DNA of 64,000 nt from Anaerobaca lacustris. GTDB lineage: Bacteria; Planctomycetota; Phycisphaerae; Sedimentisphaerales; Anaerobacaceae. The notes beneath the pieces are model-generated. The model searched no databases, was not told the DNA's origin, and worked only from the letters and a program-made list of their open reading frames with translations. Within the stretch, counting starts at the first letter, position 1; every line of letters begins with the position of its first letter. Location: the NCBI RefSeq assembly GCF_030012215.1, contig NZ_JASCXX010000003.1:186001-250000 (forward strand), in the 5' to 3' direction. The position numbers and the translations under genes were made by a program. This document shows, in pieces, positions 26,413 to 33,679 of this stretch.

Positions 26413-29010
26413 ATGGAGTCCGGTGAGTCCTTGTCCCGGGGCGGATCGGCGGATCGAACGACCGTCGAGGGTCCCGCTCCGTCTCAAGCGCAGAGGTCGT
26501 CCTCGGCACCTGCCACAGGCTTGGTCTATGCATTCGTGCTGTTGGTGTCGGGATTCGGTGTCCTGGCCGGCGGTACCGTCATGGCCCAGCCGATCCCTCG
26601 TGCGGCCGAGATGGGTCAGGTCCCGACGGGAACCTTGTCCAACCAGGGCCGGATCGACGCCCAGCGCATCCAGGAGACCCTCCGGTCTTCTGCGGCCCAA
26701 CTGGAACCCGAGGCGGAGCCCAATGACCTCGATGTGCCCGAGCCGGTCGAGCGTCTCGCCGAACGAGAACCGTCAGCCGTGGAGCGATTGATCGCAGGCG
26801 ACATCACCCCCGAAGTGTCCACCCGCCTCCAGCAGTTCGGATACGACGTCTTCGCCCGGCCCGTCTCCACCTTCGCCCCGGTCACCCACGTACCTGTCGG
26901 GCCGGACTATGTGATCGGGCCAGGAGACAGCTTCAGCGTAACGCTCTGGGGCCGTGTTGACGCCCAGTTTGCCCTTCAGGTCGATCGCGACGGCCAGGTC
27001 GTTGTGCCCCAGGTCGGGGCGCTGCGGGTCTGGGGGATGAAATTCGGCGAACTCGAAAGCTACCTCCAGCACGAGTTGGGCCGCAAGTATACTGACTTTC
27101 GAATGTCGATCGCCATGGATCGGCTTCGCACGATGCGCGTCTTCGTCGTCGGAGAGGCTGCTGCGCCAGGCAGTTATACGGTCAGTTCGCTATCGACGGT
27201 CATCAATGCCCTGGTCGCCGCCGGCGGGCCGTCCAGGAACGGCAGCCTCAGGACGATCCAGTTGCGGCGCAGCGGCGCCGAAGCGATTACGATCGACCTC
27301 TACGACTTTCTGCTGGGCGGCGACCGTAGCGGCGACCTGCGGCTTCAAGATGGCGACGCGATCTTCATCCCCCTGATCGGCCCCGTCGCGGGCGTGGCCG
27401 GCAACGTCAAGCGCCCGGCGATCTATGAGATGGCCGGACCGGCGACGCTGGGTGAGGTGCTGGACCTGGCCGGAGGAGTGACCTTCGCCGGATGGCTCCA
27501 GCGCGTCCAGGTGGAGAGGATCGAGAACCACCGCAAGAGAATCGTGGTGGATTTCAATCTGGCCGACAGCCCCGGCGACAACGACCAGCAGGGCTCGCTG
27601 GACACGCCGGTCCGGGACGGGGACGTCGTCAAGATCTTCTCCGTCGCCGCCGGCGAGCACGAAATCGTCCGCCTGGAGGGTCACGTCGTGCGGCCGGGCA
27701 CGTACGAATGGAAGCAGGGCATGCGTCTCGCCGACATCCTTACGTCGTACGAAGTCCTTCTGCCGCAACCGAACCTCGACTACGGCCAGATCGAGCGGCT
27801 CGTGCCCCCCGACCTGCACGCAACGTATCTTCCGTTCGATCCCGGCAGGGTGCTCGCCGGCGATGAGGCGGCCAATCTCGAATTGGAGCAGTACGACACC
27901 ATTCGCATCTTCCGCTGGGACCAGAGGAATTTTCAGACCGCCACGATCTCCGGCATGGTGTTCGATCCGAACCAGTATCGTCTGGTTCCCAACATGCGGG
28001 TCAGCGATCTCATCGACGCGGCGGGGGGGCTCCGGAAGGACGCCTATCACCGAGCCGCCGAAGTCACGCGCCGACACATCAGCCAGGACGGCGTCAGCAC
28101 CGAGACGATCGACGTCGATCTGGCCAGGGCCCTGACCGGCGACCCCGAACACGATATCCTCCTGTCCGACCGCGACACGCTGGTCGTGCGGCCCGTGCCG
28201 GAGCTGGATTTCGACCGCACGGTTGCGATTCGCGGCGAGGTCCGCTTCCCCGGCCGCTATCCGATCCGGCGGGGCGAGGCGCTCAGCTCGCTCATCGAGC
28301 GGGCCGGCGGCTATACCGAGAAGGCCTATCTCAAGGGCGCCGTCTTCACCCGCGACAGCGCCCGGCAGACCCAGCGCCGACGCCTGGAACAGATGATCCG
28401 GCAACTGGAAGAGTCCATGCTCGGCGGCGCCGAGCAGGCCCTGGGTGCTGCGCTCGACGCCGAGACGGTCCGAGGCCAGCAGGCCGCCCTCGATGCCAAG
28501 AAGGAGCTGCTCGCCCGGCTCCGGGCCAGCGAGATCACCGGCCGCGTCGTCGTCCGGCTGACGCCGGTGGAGCAGCTTCGCGGAACGAATTACGACCTCG
28601 AACTCGAAGACGGCGACGAGCTGCTCGTCCCCCAGATGCCCGGGGTCGTCCACGTCGTCGGCGAGGTCTTCAACGAGACCAGCCTGTTGTACGAACCGGA
28701 AGGCACGGTCAACTACTACCTGCGCCGCGTCGGCGGGATGACCAGGGACGCCGACACCAAACAGGTCAGCGTCATCCGGGCCGACGGCTCGGTGATCAGC
28801 CGGCAGCAGGACCGCGGAGGGCTCGTCTTCTGGGACAACCAGTACAATCAATGGTCCTTCGGCGGCTTCCTGAACGCCCCGCTCGAACCCGGCGACACGA
28901 TCGTCGTGCCCAGAAAGCTCGATCGCTACTTCTGGCTCAAGACCACCAAGGACATCACCCAGATCGTCTTCCAGATCGCCGTCGCCGCCGGCGTGGTGCT
29001 CGCGATCTAA
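26413..29010 (+). CDS. Wza-like polysaccharide export protein with multiple SLBB domains
   Basis: This 865-residue envelope protein has an N-terminal hydrophobic segment at about 43-62 (a signal anchor or signal peptide ending near VMAQP). A Poly_export domain follows at about 155-245 (YVIGPGDSFSVTLWGRV, VVVPQVGALRVWG). Several SLBB-type beta-grasp repeats come next (FVVGEAAAPGSYTVSS, IRGEVRFPGRYPIRRGE, VHVVGEVFNETSLLYEP). A short coiled coil lies near 655-700, and a hydrophobic C-terminal helix ends the protein. Proteins of this family form the outer-membrane channel for capsule or exopolysaccharide. It is much longer than enterobacterial Wza (about 380) because of the extra SLBB repeats. 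The ATG at 26413 has GAGGAG 6 bases upstream, better than the ATG at 26395. Confidence 0.9.
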   Translation: MESGESLSRGGSADRTTVEGPAPSQAQRSSSAPATGLVYAFVLLVSGFGVLAGGTVMAQPIPRAAEMGQVPTGTLSNQGRIDAQRIQETLRSSAAQLEPEAEPNDLDVPEPVERLAEREPSAVERLIAGDITPEVSTRLQQFGYDVFARPVSTFAPVTHVPVGPDYVIGPGDSFSVTLWGRVDAQFALQVDRDGQVVVPQVGALRVWGMKFGELESYLQHELGRKYTDFRMSIAMDRLRTMRVFVVGEAAAPGSYTVSSLSTVINALVAAGGPSRNGSLRTIQLRRSGAEAITIDLYDFLLGGDRSGDLRLQDGDAIFIPLIGPVAGVAGNVKRPAIYEMAGPATLGEVLDLAGGVTFAGWLQRVQVERIENHRKRIVVDFNLADSPGDNDQQGSLDTPVRDGDVVKIFSVAAGEHEIVRLEGHVVRPGTYEWKQGMRLADILTSYEVLLPQPNLDYGQIERLVPPDLHATYLPFDPGRVLAGDEAANLELEQYDTIRIFRWDQRNFQTATISGMVFDPNQYRLVPNMRVSDLIDAAGGLRKDAYHRAAEVTRRHISQDGVSTETIDVDLARALTGDPEHDILLSDRDTLVVRPVPELDFDRTVAIRGEVRFPGRYPIRRGEALSSLIERAGGYTEKAYLKGAVFTRDSARQTQRRRLEQMIRQLEESMLGGAEQALGAALDAETVRGQQAALDAKKELLARLRASEITGRVVVRLTPVEQLRGTNYDLELEDGDELLVPQMPGVVHVVGEVFNETSLLYEPEGTVNYYLRRVGGMTRDADTKQVSVIRADGSVISRQQDRGGLVFWDNQYNQWSFGGFLNAPLEPGDTIVVPRKLDRYFWLKTTKDITQIVFQIAVAAGVVLAI

Positions 29011-29034
29011 CCCGGAAAAGGAAAGGGCCCGGCA

Positions 29035-30042
29035 TTGGCTCAGCCATATGAAAACCAGTGTGGATCGCCGCCGCAGGGACCGGGACCGGTCGGCGTCGAA
29101 GAGATCGATCTGTTCGACTACCTGCTCGTCATCTGGCGGCACCGCTGGATGATCGTGCTCTTGTCGTTCGCCGCGATGGCGGCCACCGTCGGTCTCATGC
29201 TCCTCCAGCCGCGCCGCTACCAGGCCAGCGCGACGATCGTCCCGCCGGTCGAGGTCCTGCAACGCCAGTCTTCGGTCGGCGGCCTTGGCGGACTGGGCAA
29301 CACCATGCTCCGCAGCATCATGGACAGCGGCAGCGTCGCCGGCATCTACGTCGAGATCCTCACGAGCCGCGAGGTCGCCGATGTCCTGATCGAGAAGTTC
29401 GACCTGATGAACGTTTACGAGAACATCGAGAACCGCACCAAGGCCCGCCGCCGGCTGGCGAGCAACACCAGCATCAAGACCACCGATGAGCGGGCGGTCA
29501 AGATCGCCGTGACCGACCTCGACCCCAACCGGGCCGCCGCGATGGCCAACGCCTATATCGAAGAGCTCGACCGCCGCAACAAAAAACTCTCGGCCGGCGA
29601 GGCGACCAGCAAGCGCATCTTCCTCGAAGGCCGTCTCAAGGAGGTCGAGACCCGGCTCAGCCGGATCGACAGCATCCCCACCCATGAGGCCCAGGTCCAG
29701 GAGATGCTCTACGAGCTGCTCGTCCGCGAAACCGAGCTGGCCAAGATCGAAGAGGCCAAGAGCATGCCCACGCTCCAGGTGCTCGACGAGGCCATTGTGC
29801 CCGAGCTGCCGGTCGCGCGTGGCACGGTGACCAAGGGCGTGCTGGCGGGCACCGTCGCCTTTGTCTTCGGCGTCTTTGTGGCCTTCCTGCGCGAATACAT
29901 CGCCGCCGCCAGGGTCCGCATGCGACCGGGGTTGCCCCCGGCGGATTGCGGTCATCGCCCATCGCAGGGCGAGCAGGCGACGAAGCCTTCGCGCGCCAAA
30001 GAGCGAAGGCCGCCCGCCGAAGTGGGCGCCAACGCCGGATAG
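29035..30042 (+). CDS. Wzz-like polysaccharide chain-length determinant
   Basis: This 335-residue inner-membrane protein has the two-helix Wzz layout: TM1 at about 37-57 (WMIVLLSFAAMAATVGLML), a periplasmic part with a coiled coil (about 170-240), and TM2 at about 262-285 (TKGVLAGTVAFVFGVFVAFL). Family members set polysaccharide chain length. It starts at TTG 24 bp after the exporter stop. The C-terminal 43 residues beyond TM2 are Arg/Pro/Gly/Ala-rich and do not look like a folded domain. They run to the edge of the repeat-rich region, so the original C-terminus, or an attached kinase domain, may have been lost. Confidence 0.85.
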   Translation: MAQPYENQCGSPPQGPGPVGVEEIDLFDYLLVIWRHRWMIVLLSFAAMAATVGLMLLQPRRYQASATIVPPVEVLQRQSSVGGLGGLGNTMLRSIMDSGSVAGIYVEILTSREVADVLIEKFDLMNVYENIENRTKARRRLASNTSIKTTDERAVKIAVTDLDPNRAAAMANAYIEELDRRNKKLSAGEATSKRIFLEGRLKEVETRLSRIDSIPTHEAQVQEMLYELLVRETELAKIEEAKSMPTLQVLDEAIVPELPVARGTVTKGVLAGTVAFVFGVFVAFLREYIAAARVRMRPGLPPADCGHRPSQGEQATKPSRAKERRPPAEVGANAG

Positions 30043-30146
30043 AACGCCGTCGGGCTGCGGCCACGACGATGGCCGCCGCAGACCCGCGTCGATGTTGCGC
30101 CGTCGCTGCCAGCGGCCCGGCGCAACCGACCCGGACGGAGTCTGCC

Positions 30147-30300
30147 CGGCCGCAGGCCGTCGAGCGTGAAGCGTGAAGCGTGATTCGTATCTCGTGACTC
30201 GTCGCTCGTCGCTCGTCGCTCGCATAACGCAAGACGCACGACGAATCCGGCCGCAGGCCGCAGACTTCAAACTTGACACTTGAAACTTGAAACCCAAAAC
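30147..30300. repeat. Low-complexity repeat family, copy A
   Basis: A roughly 150-bp block built from short recurring words: GTGAAGCGTGA, TCGTATCTCGT, CTCGTCGCTCGTCG, the palindrome GGCCGCAGGCC (twice), and ACTTGAAACTTGAAAC. The same words recur in five other blocks between here and 33870. The stretch from wzz to the first cassette (30043-30366) contains this block and no gene I can support. Confidence 0.75.
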
Positions 30301-30366
30301 GCGCCATAGTCAATCATCAACAATCCATGTTTCGCCCCTTGACAACGCCGTAGGACCGATTGCATC

Positions 30367-30636
30367 ATGGATGTTGTATGGACCGATTACCTGCGCTACA
30401 GAGCCGCCTTGTGAGGATTTGATCTTGAAACCATTGGGGAGATCGTCAGGCATTCGAAGGACCGCTATCGGGACACGGTAACGGGTCGTTACGTGGTGGT
30501 AGGGCATTGCGGAGACGCGCTGGTGCTGGTCCCTTACGAGACGGACGCTGGGCAGATGACGCCGGTAACGATCCACGCGACGACGCGGCGGCAAATCGCA
30601 TTTCGCTTGAGGACCGGGAGGTTCGTTCATGGGTAA
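30367..30636 (+). pseudogene. DUF4258-like toxin-type gene interrupted by an in-frame TGA
   Basis: From the ATG at 30367 the frame reads MDVVWTDYLRYRAAL, then TGA at 30412-30414. The same frame then continues without another stop to TAA at 30634 and encodes GFDLETIGEIVRHSKDRY, GRYVVVGHCGDALVLVPYE and TIHATTRRQIAFRLR. Both halves read like one small protein of about 89 residues of the DUF4258/BrnT-like kind. A single C-to-T change in CGA would create the TGA. The last 8 bases overlap the start of the DUF2283 gene, the arrangement of a two-gene cassette. I see no alternative ATG, GTG or TTG just after the stop, so it is probably inactive. Confidence 0.65.
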
Positions 30637-30850
30637 GCCGCATTTGGCCTATTTCGAGAAAGAGGATGTCTTGCACCTGGCGCTGGCCGAAGGGCCGGAG
30701 GCCCGGAGTGTCGAATTGAGCCCGAATATCACCGTCGAGTTGGACGACAAAGGCGAATTGATTGGCATTGAGATACTCAAAGCCAGCTCCTACCTGCGCG
30801 ATACGATCCTGGAATCAGCGCAGGCGAAGCTGCTTTCCGTCGGCCGGTAG
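30629..30850 (+). CDS. DUF2283 family protein, probable antitoxin partner
   Basis: This 73-residue protein reads MGKPHLAYFEKEDVLHLALAEG, then VELSPNITVELDDKGELIGIEIL, the compact DUF2283 pattern (beta strands around a D-x-x-G-x-L-x-G-I-E-I-L motif). DUF2283 genes often sit beside DUF4258 genes and are regarded as likely antitoxins. That is family knowledge and not shown here. The ATG overlaps the end of the upstream interrupted gene (ATGGGTAA). If the partner is dead, this is an orphan antitoxin-like gene. Confidence 0.75.
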   Translation: MGKPHLAYFEKEDVLHLALAEGPEARSVELSPNITVELDDKGELIGIEILKASSYLRDTILESAQAKLLSVGR

Positions 30851-30871
30851 GCTGTGTTTCGTCGGGCGTCG

Positions 30872-30947
30872 GTCGTGATTCGTATCTCGTATCTCGTATC
30901 TCGTATCTCGTGTCTCGTGTCACGTGTCGCTTGAAACTCAAAACTGG
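30872..30947. repeat. Low-complexity repeat family, copy B
   Basis: Four tandem TCGTATC/TCTCGTA units, then TCGTGTCACGTGTCGC and TTGAAACTCAAAACTGG. It sits between the DUF2283 cassette and the first MNT/HEPN cassette. The words match copies D, E and F closely. Confidence 0.75.
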
Positions 30948-31040
30948 TTCCTGGTCATTGGTTGTTGGCTACGGGCAACTGACGACCGCCAACCGATAGG
31001 CTCAACCCATCGGAAGATCGGCAGCGCTGGGCTTTAGCCC

Positions 31041-31346
31041 ATGACTCGAGAAGAGACCATCAAGGAACTCATCAAGCAGCAACTGCGCAAGGCAGCGCCC
31101 AAGCTGAAAGGGTACAAGGTCGTCCTTTTTGGATCGCGGGTCACGGGAAAGGCTCGTGACCGCTCGGACTTCGACGTCGGCATCGTTGGAGACCGGCCTG
31201 TCGGGCTGCGGACTTTTTACGAGATTGAGGACCTGCTGGAGAGCATCGAGACCCTGTATCAGATCGACCTGGTGGATTTGAACCGGGCCGCGCCGGCCCT
31301 CAGGAGAGAAGCCCTCAAAGCGGTGGAGCCCCTGTACGATGGATAG
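31041..31346 (+). CDS. MNT-type nucleotidyltransferase (antitoxin of an MNT/HEPN pair)
   Basis: A 101-residue minimal nucleotidyltransferase. The active-site motif is GS at 31-32 followed by D43 and D45 (GSRVTGKARDRSDFDVGI). A third acidic position lies in the QIDLVDL strand (D76/D79). MNT proteins paired with HEPN RNases act as antitoxins, in some systems by adding AMP to the HEPN toxin. The gene overlaps the HEPN gene by 8 bp. No convincing promoter is visible between copy B of the repeat and this gene. Confidence 0.88.
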   Translation: MTREETIKELIKQQLRKAAPKLKGYKVVLFGSRVTGKARDRSDFDVGIVGDRPVGLRTFYEIEDLLESIETLYQIDLVDLNRAAPALRREALKAVEPLYDG

Positions 31347-31770
31347 CCGGACCATCCTCGGCGATTTCGAAAGGGCCTTTGAAAACCTCAAGGAGGTCCT
31401 TGCCGTTCCCGCGCGAACGGACCTGGAGAAGGCAGGCTGCATCCAGTATTTCGAGTTTTGCTTCGAGCTGGCCTGGAAGAGCGTGCAGGTGGTGGCCGGG
31501 GAGGCAGGTCTCTCTGAATGCAATTCGCCCAAGGCCTGTTTCCGACAGGCCTTCGCACAACGGTGGATCGACGAGGAGATCGTCTGGCTGAAGATCCTCT
31601 CGGACAGGAATCGCATGGCCCACACATACAGCGCCGCCGATGCCCTGCAGATCTACGAGTCGCTGTGCAGGTACCTGCCTGCCTTCGAGAGCCTGCTGGC
31701 CGCGCTGAAGACCGAGCGCCGCGAGGGACCGTCCGAAGACCAACCGAAAGGCGGCAAGCGTCCCGCGTGA
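31339..31770 (+). CDS. HEPN-domain toxin, HI0074-type
   Basis: This 143-residue helical protein contains RNRMAHTY; Arg90 and His95 form the RX4-6H motif of HEPN RNases. It resembles the nucleotidyltransferase substrate-binding (HI0074) group that pairs with HI0073-type MNT proteins. The expected target is RNA, but which RNA is unknown. The C-terminal 20 residues are polar and run into repeat copy C, so they may be an extension gained from the repeat. Confidence 0.87.
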   Translation: MDSRTILGDFERAFENLKEVLAVPARTDLEKAGCIQYFEFCFELAWKSVQVVAGEAGLSECNSPKACFRQAFAQRWIDEEIVWLKILSDRNRMAHTYSAADALQIYESLCRYLPAFESLLAALKTERREGPSEDQPKGGKRPA

Positions 31771-31851
31771 AGCGTCCCACTGAAAACTTCAAACTGAAAA
31801 CTTGAAACTCAAAACTCAAAACTCGCCACTGCGGCCGCAGGCCGCCAGGCT
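31764..31851. repeat. Low-complexity repeat family, copy C
   Basis: This block has CGCGTGAAGCGT, then ACTTCAAACTGAAAACTTGAAACTCAAAACTC and the palindrome GCGGCCGCAGGCCGC. It lacks the TCGTATC units. It overlaps the last codons of the HEPN gene and runs directly into the 21-bp tandem array. Confidence 0.7.
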
Positions 31852-31978
31852 TCAGATGACCTGAACCAAGCTTCGTATGGCTTGGATCAAGCTTGATATG
31901 ACGTAAATCAAGCTTCATATGAGGCAAATCAAGCTTCATATGACGTAAATCAAGCTTGATATGCCCCGGATCAAACGC
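31847..31978. repeat. 21-bp tandem repeat array centred on AAGCTT
   Basis: Five AAGCTT hexamers start at 31868, 31889, 31910, 31931 and 31952, exactly 21 bases apart, with degenerate flanking units at 31847 (AGGCTT) and 31973. The unit is close to ATCAAGCTTSATATGACGTAA. On the minus strand it would encode a seven-residue repeat (about MKLDLRH), but no gene is supported there. Two helical turns per unit puts every palindrome on the same face of the DNA. The 539 bp from 31771 to 32309 hold this array, repeat copies C and D and a promoter. Confidence 0.85.
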
Positions 31979-32032
31979 CCGATGCCGCCGATGCGGTCGG
32001 CCGCTTCGCCGATAATGCCCGGCCGATCAGGC

Positions 32033-32205
32033 CTGCGGGCCGCAGGCCGCCGGCCGTCGCGCGTGAAGCGTATCTCGTCGCTCGTATCTTCCCTCGACGT
32101 CGCTCGGGACAGGCTTCTCTCGTCGCTCGTATCTCGTGTCGCTTGAAACTCAAAACTGGAAACTGCGGCCACAGGCCGCCCCTCGTATCTCGTAAATCGT
32201 AAATC
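32033..32205. repeat. Low-complexity repeat family, copy D
   Basis: The block contains GGGCCGCAGGCCGCC, CGCGTGAAGCGTATCTCGTCGCTCGTATC, CTCGGGACAGGCTTCTCTCGTCGCTCG, CGTGTCGCTTGAAACTCAAAACTGG and GGCCACAGGCCGCC in that order. The central segment (about 32092-32121) is nearly repeated in copy E. Confidence 0.75.
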
Positions 32206-32233
32206 CAAAGCCCGCTTGAGCGACTTGGACAGG

Positions 32234-32262
32234 TTGACTTCACTGTTCTGCTGATTTACAGT
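32234..32262 (+). promoter_or_regulatory. Sigma-70-type promoter for the second MNT/HEPN pair
   Basis: TTGACT at 32234-32239 and TACAGT at 32257-32262 are separated by 17 bases, 48 bp upstream of the GTG start. The HicBA cassette has a promoter with the same unusual -10 word TACAGT. Confidence 0.55.
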
Positions 32263-32309
32263 GGAGGTAGCTGTCCGTTCGGTCCTGTTACCGACTAAGG
32301 AGCCGTGGT

Positions 32310-32633
32310 GTGGATACGCCCGTTCGTGAAGTCGTCAAGAAGCTGATCGACGGTCTGGGGCCCCAGACCGGTATCGTTCGGGTCTATGCCTATGGCTCGC
32401 GGGTCCGAGGGGACTATGGTCCCGGCTCGGACCTGGATCTTCTGGTCGAAGTGCGGGAGGTGACCGCTGCGGCTAAACGGCGAATTCTGGATCGGGCCTG
32501 GGAATTGAGTCTGGAGGAAGGCTACGTCATCTCCGCAGCGATCGTCAGCCAGGAGGCGTTTGAGGCCGGGCCGCTGTCTGTGTCCCAGTATGCCCGGAAC
32601 GTCCGCCGTGAGGGCATTGAGGTAGCCGCATGA
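32310..32633 (+). CDS. MNT-type nucleotidyltransferase (second MNT/HEPN pair)
   Basis: This 107-residue protein has the MNT motif GSRVRGDYGPGSDLDLLV with G29-S30 and D41/D43. The third acidic position is not obvious (YVISAAIVSQEAF), as in other members of this subgroup that end in a ...RNVRREGIEV-type tail. It starts at GTG 7 bases after AAGGAG. The stop overlaps the HEPN start (ATGA), so the two are coupled. It differs clearly from the MNT protein 1 kb upstream, so the two cassettes are not a recent duplication. Confidence 0.87.
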   Translation: MDTPVREVVKKLIDGLGPQTGIVRVYAYGSRVRGDYGPGSDLDLLVEVREVTAAAKRRILDRAWELSLEEGYVISAAIVSQEAFEAGPLSVSQYARNVRREGIEVAA

Positions 32634-33028
32634 GAGACGCGGACTTCCAATCGCTGATCGATTACCGTCTCGAGCAAGCCAACGAGGCCCTGCAGGACGC
32701 CGAGCTTCTCCTGGCAGCCGGTCGATATCGAGCGACCGCCAATCGGTTGTACTATGCCGCTTTCTACACGGCGGTAGCGGTGCTCTTGACCAGACGGCTG
32801 CAATACGCCAAACACTCCGCCGTGATCGCATTCTTCGACAGGGAATTCATCCGTTCGGGTCAAGTGCCGAGAGAGTATTCCAGGACGCTTCACCGAGCGT
32901 TTCATGAGCGACAGCAGGATGACTACCTACCCTTTGTCGAGCCGGATGCCGATGAAATCAAGTTGCTCTTGACAGATGTTCAAGCCTTGGTCGCCGGTCT
33001 CCGCAATTACGTAATGGAGCAGTGTTGA
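32630..33028 (+). CDS. HEPN-domain protein (toxin of the second pair)
   Basis: This 132-residue, all-helical protein of the common HEPN type (COG1895-like) has ANEALQDAELLLAAGRY and NRLYYAAFYTAVAVLL as its core helices. An RX5H motif (Arg56, His62 in RLQYAKHS) fits the HEPN RNase signature. It is translationally coupled to the MNT gene. Function as an RNase toxin neutralised by the MNT partner is known for related pairs and inferred here. Confidence 0.87.
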   Translation: MRDADFQSLIDYRLEQANEALQDAELLLAAGRYRATANRLYYAAFYTAVAVLLTRRLQYAKHSAVIAFFDREFIRSGQVPREYSRTLHRAFHERQQDDYLPFVEPDADEIKLLLTDVQALVAGLRNYVMEQC

Positions 33029-33052
33029 CAGAATCAAACGGAACGACAAGGG

Positions 33053-33150
33053 CGTCGCGCGTCGCCTTCCTCGACTCCGCTCGGAACAGGCTTCGCACGT
33101 CGCTCGTCGCTCGTATCTCGTGTCACGTGTCGCGTGTCGCGTGTCGCTTA
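33053..33150. repeat. Low-complexity repeat family, copy E
   Basis: The block contains CTCGGAACAGGCTTCGCACGTCGCTCG, TCGTATCTCGTGTCACGTG and three TCGCGTG units. It sits between the second MNT/HEPN cassette and the HicBA promoter. Confidence 0.75.
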
Positions 33151-33190
33151 TCACCTAGATCTTGGCCCCCCAGCCACCGGCCGGCCCGAC

Positions 33191-33219
33191 TTGACAATCC
33201 CGCACGGGCCGACTACAGT
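33191..33219 (+). promoter_or_regulatory. Sigma-70-type promoter and possible operator for hicBA
   Basis: TTGACA at 33191-33196 and TACAGT at 33214-33219 have a 17-base spacer, 46 bp upstream of the hicB ATG. TACAGT recurs at 33225-33230, giving an 11-base direct repeat over the start region that could be a HicB operator. An AAAGGAACG ribosome-binding region precedes hicB. Confidence 0.65.
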
Positions 33220-33265
33220 GACCATACAGTAATCTGATCGGGTTCATCGGAAAGGAACGCAACGA

Positions 33266-33469
33266 ATGAAGCTGAAAGTCGTCATTCACGAGGCCGACGA
33301 GGGCGGTTTCTGGGCCGAAGTGCCCGCCATCGCCGGATGCGCGACCCAGGGGGAGACCTTCGACGAGCTGCTCCAGAACATCTATGAGGCCGTAGAAGGC
33401 TGCCTTGCCGTCGAGGTCCGGGATATCGCCGTTACGGATAAGGATAAGGTCGTGGAGATCGCGGTTTGA
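33266..33469 (+). CDS. HicB-like antitoxin
   Basis: This 67-residue protein shows the HicB partial-RNase-H fold pattern: LKVVIHEADEGGFWAEVPAIAGC, then ATQGETFDELLQNIYEAVEGCL. It lacks the C-terminal DNA-binding domain of longer HicB proteins, so autoregulation through this protein alone is uncertain. It precedes hicA, the reverse of the classical hicA-hicB order but a known variant. Its stop overlaps the hicA TTG start. Confidence 0.88.
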   Translation: MKLKVVIHEADEGGFWAEVPAIAGCATQGETFDELLQNIYEAVEGCLAVEVRDIAVTDKDKVVEIAV

Positions 33470-33672
33470 AGACCGTCAGTGGCAAGAGATTCTGCCGCCT
33501 CCTCGAAGACAGGGGCTGGGAACGGAGGCGGATCAACGGCAGCCATCATATCTACGTCAAGGCCGGAATCGACGCTCGTATCTCCGTTCCGGTCCATGCC
33601 AACCGGCCCCTGAAGGTCGGCCTGCAGAATCACCTGATGAAGATCGCAGGCATTCAGCAAGCCCAATTATAG
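33466..33672 (+). CDS. HicA-like mRNA interferase toxin
   Basis: This 68-residue dsRBD-like protein has the HicA signature GSHHIYVK with the catalytic-type His27, a C-terminal VPVHANRPLKVGLQNHLMKIAGI segment and the usual length. It starts at TTG in a TTGA overlap with hicB. HicA toxins cleave mRNA and are blocked by HicB. The frame is intact, so the pair may be functional. Confidence 0.88.
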   Translation: MKTVSGKRFCRLLEDRGWERRRINGSHHIYVKAGIDARISVPVHANRPLKVGLQNHLMKIAGIQQAQL

Positions 33673-33679
33673 CAGGGCA

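Noticed and set aside
27190-30297. Very long minus-strand open frame opposite the Wza-like and Wzz-like genes
   Set aside because: It is the antisense shadow of two well-recognised GC-rich genes, has no family motif, and its N-terminal part is translated repeat sequence.
30412-30414. In-frame TGA as a selenocysteine codon in the DUF4258-like gene
   Set aside because: No selenoprotein family fits, the position is an Arg-type site in the visible pattern, and no hairpin suited to SECIS follows directly. A nonsense mutation is simpler.
31388-31939. Minus-strand frame that would encode a seven-residue repeat protein from the 21-bp array
   Set aside because: Most of it lies opposite the HEPN gene, and there is no ribosome-binding site or promoter. 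The peptide repeat is a by-product of the 21-base unit being a multiple of three.
31847-31978. 21-bp array as a CRISPR
   Set aside because: The units follow one another with no unique spacers, and there are no cas genes.
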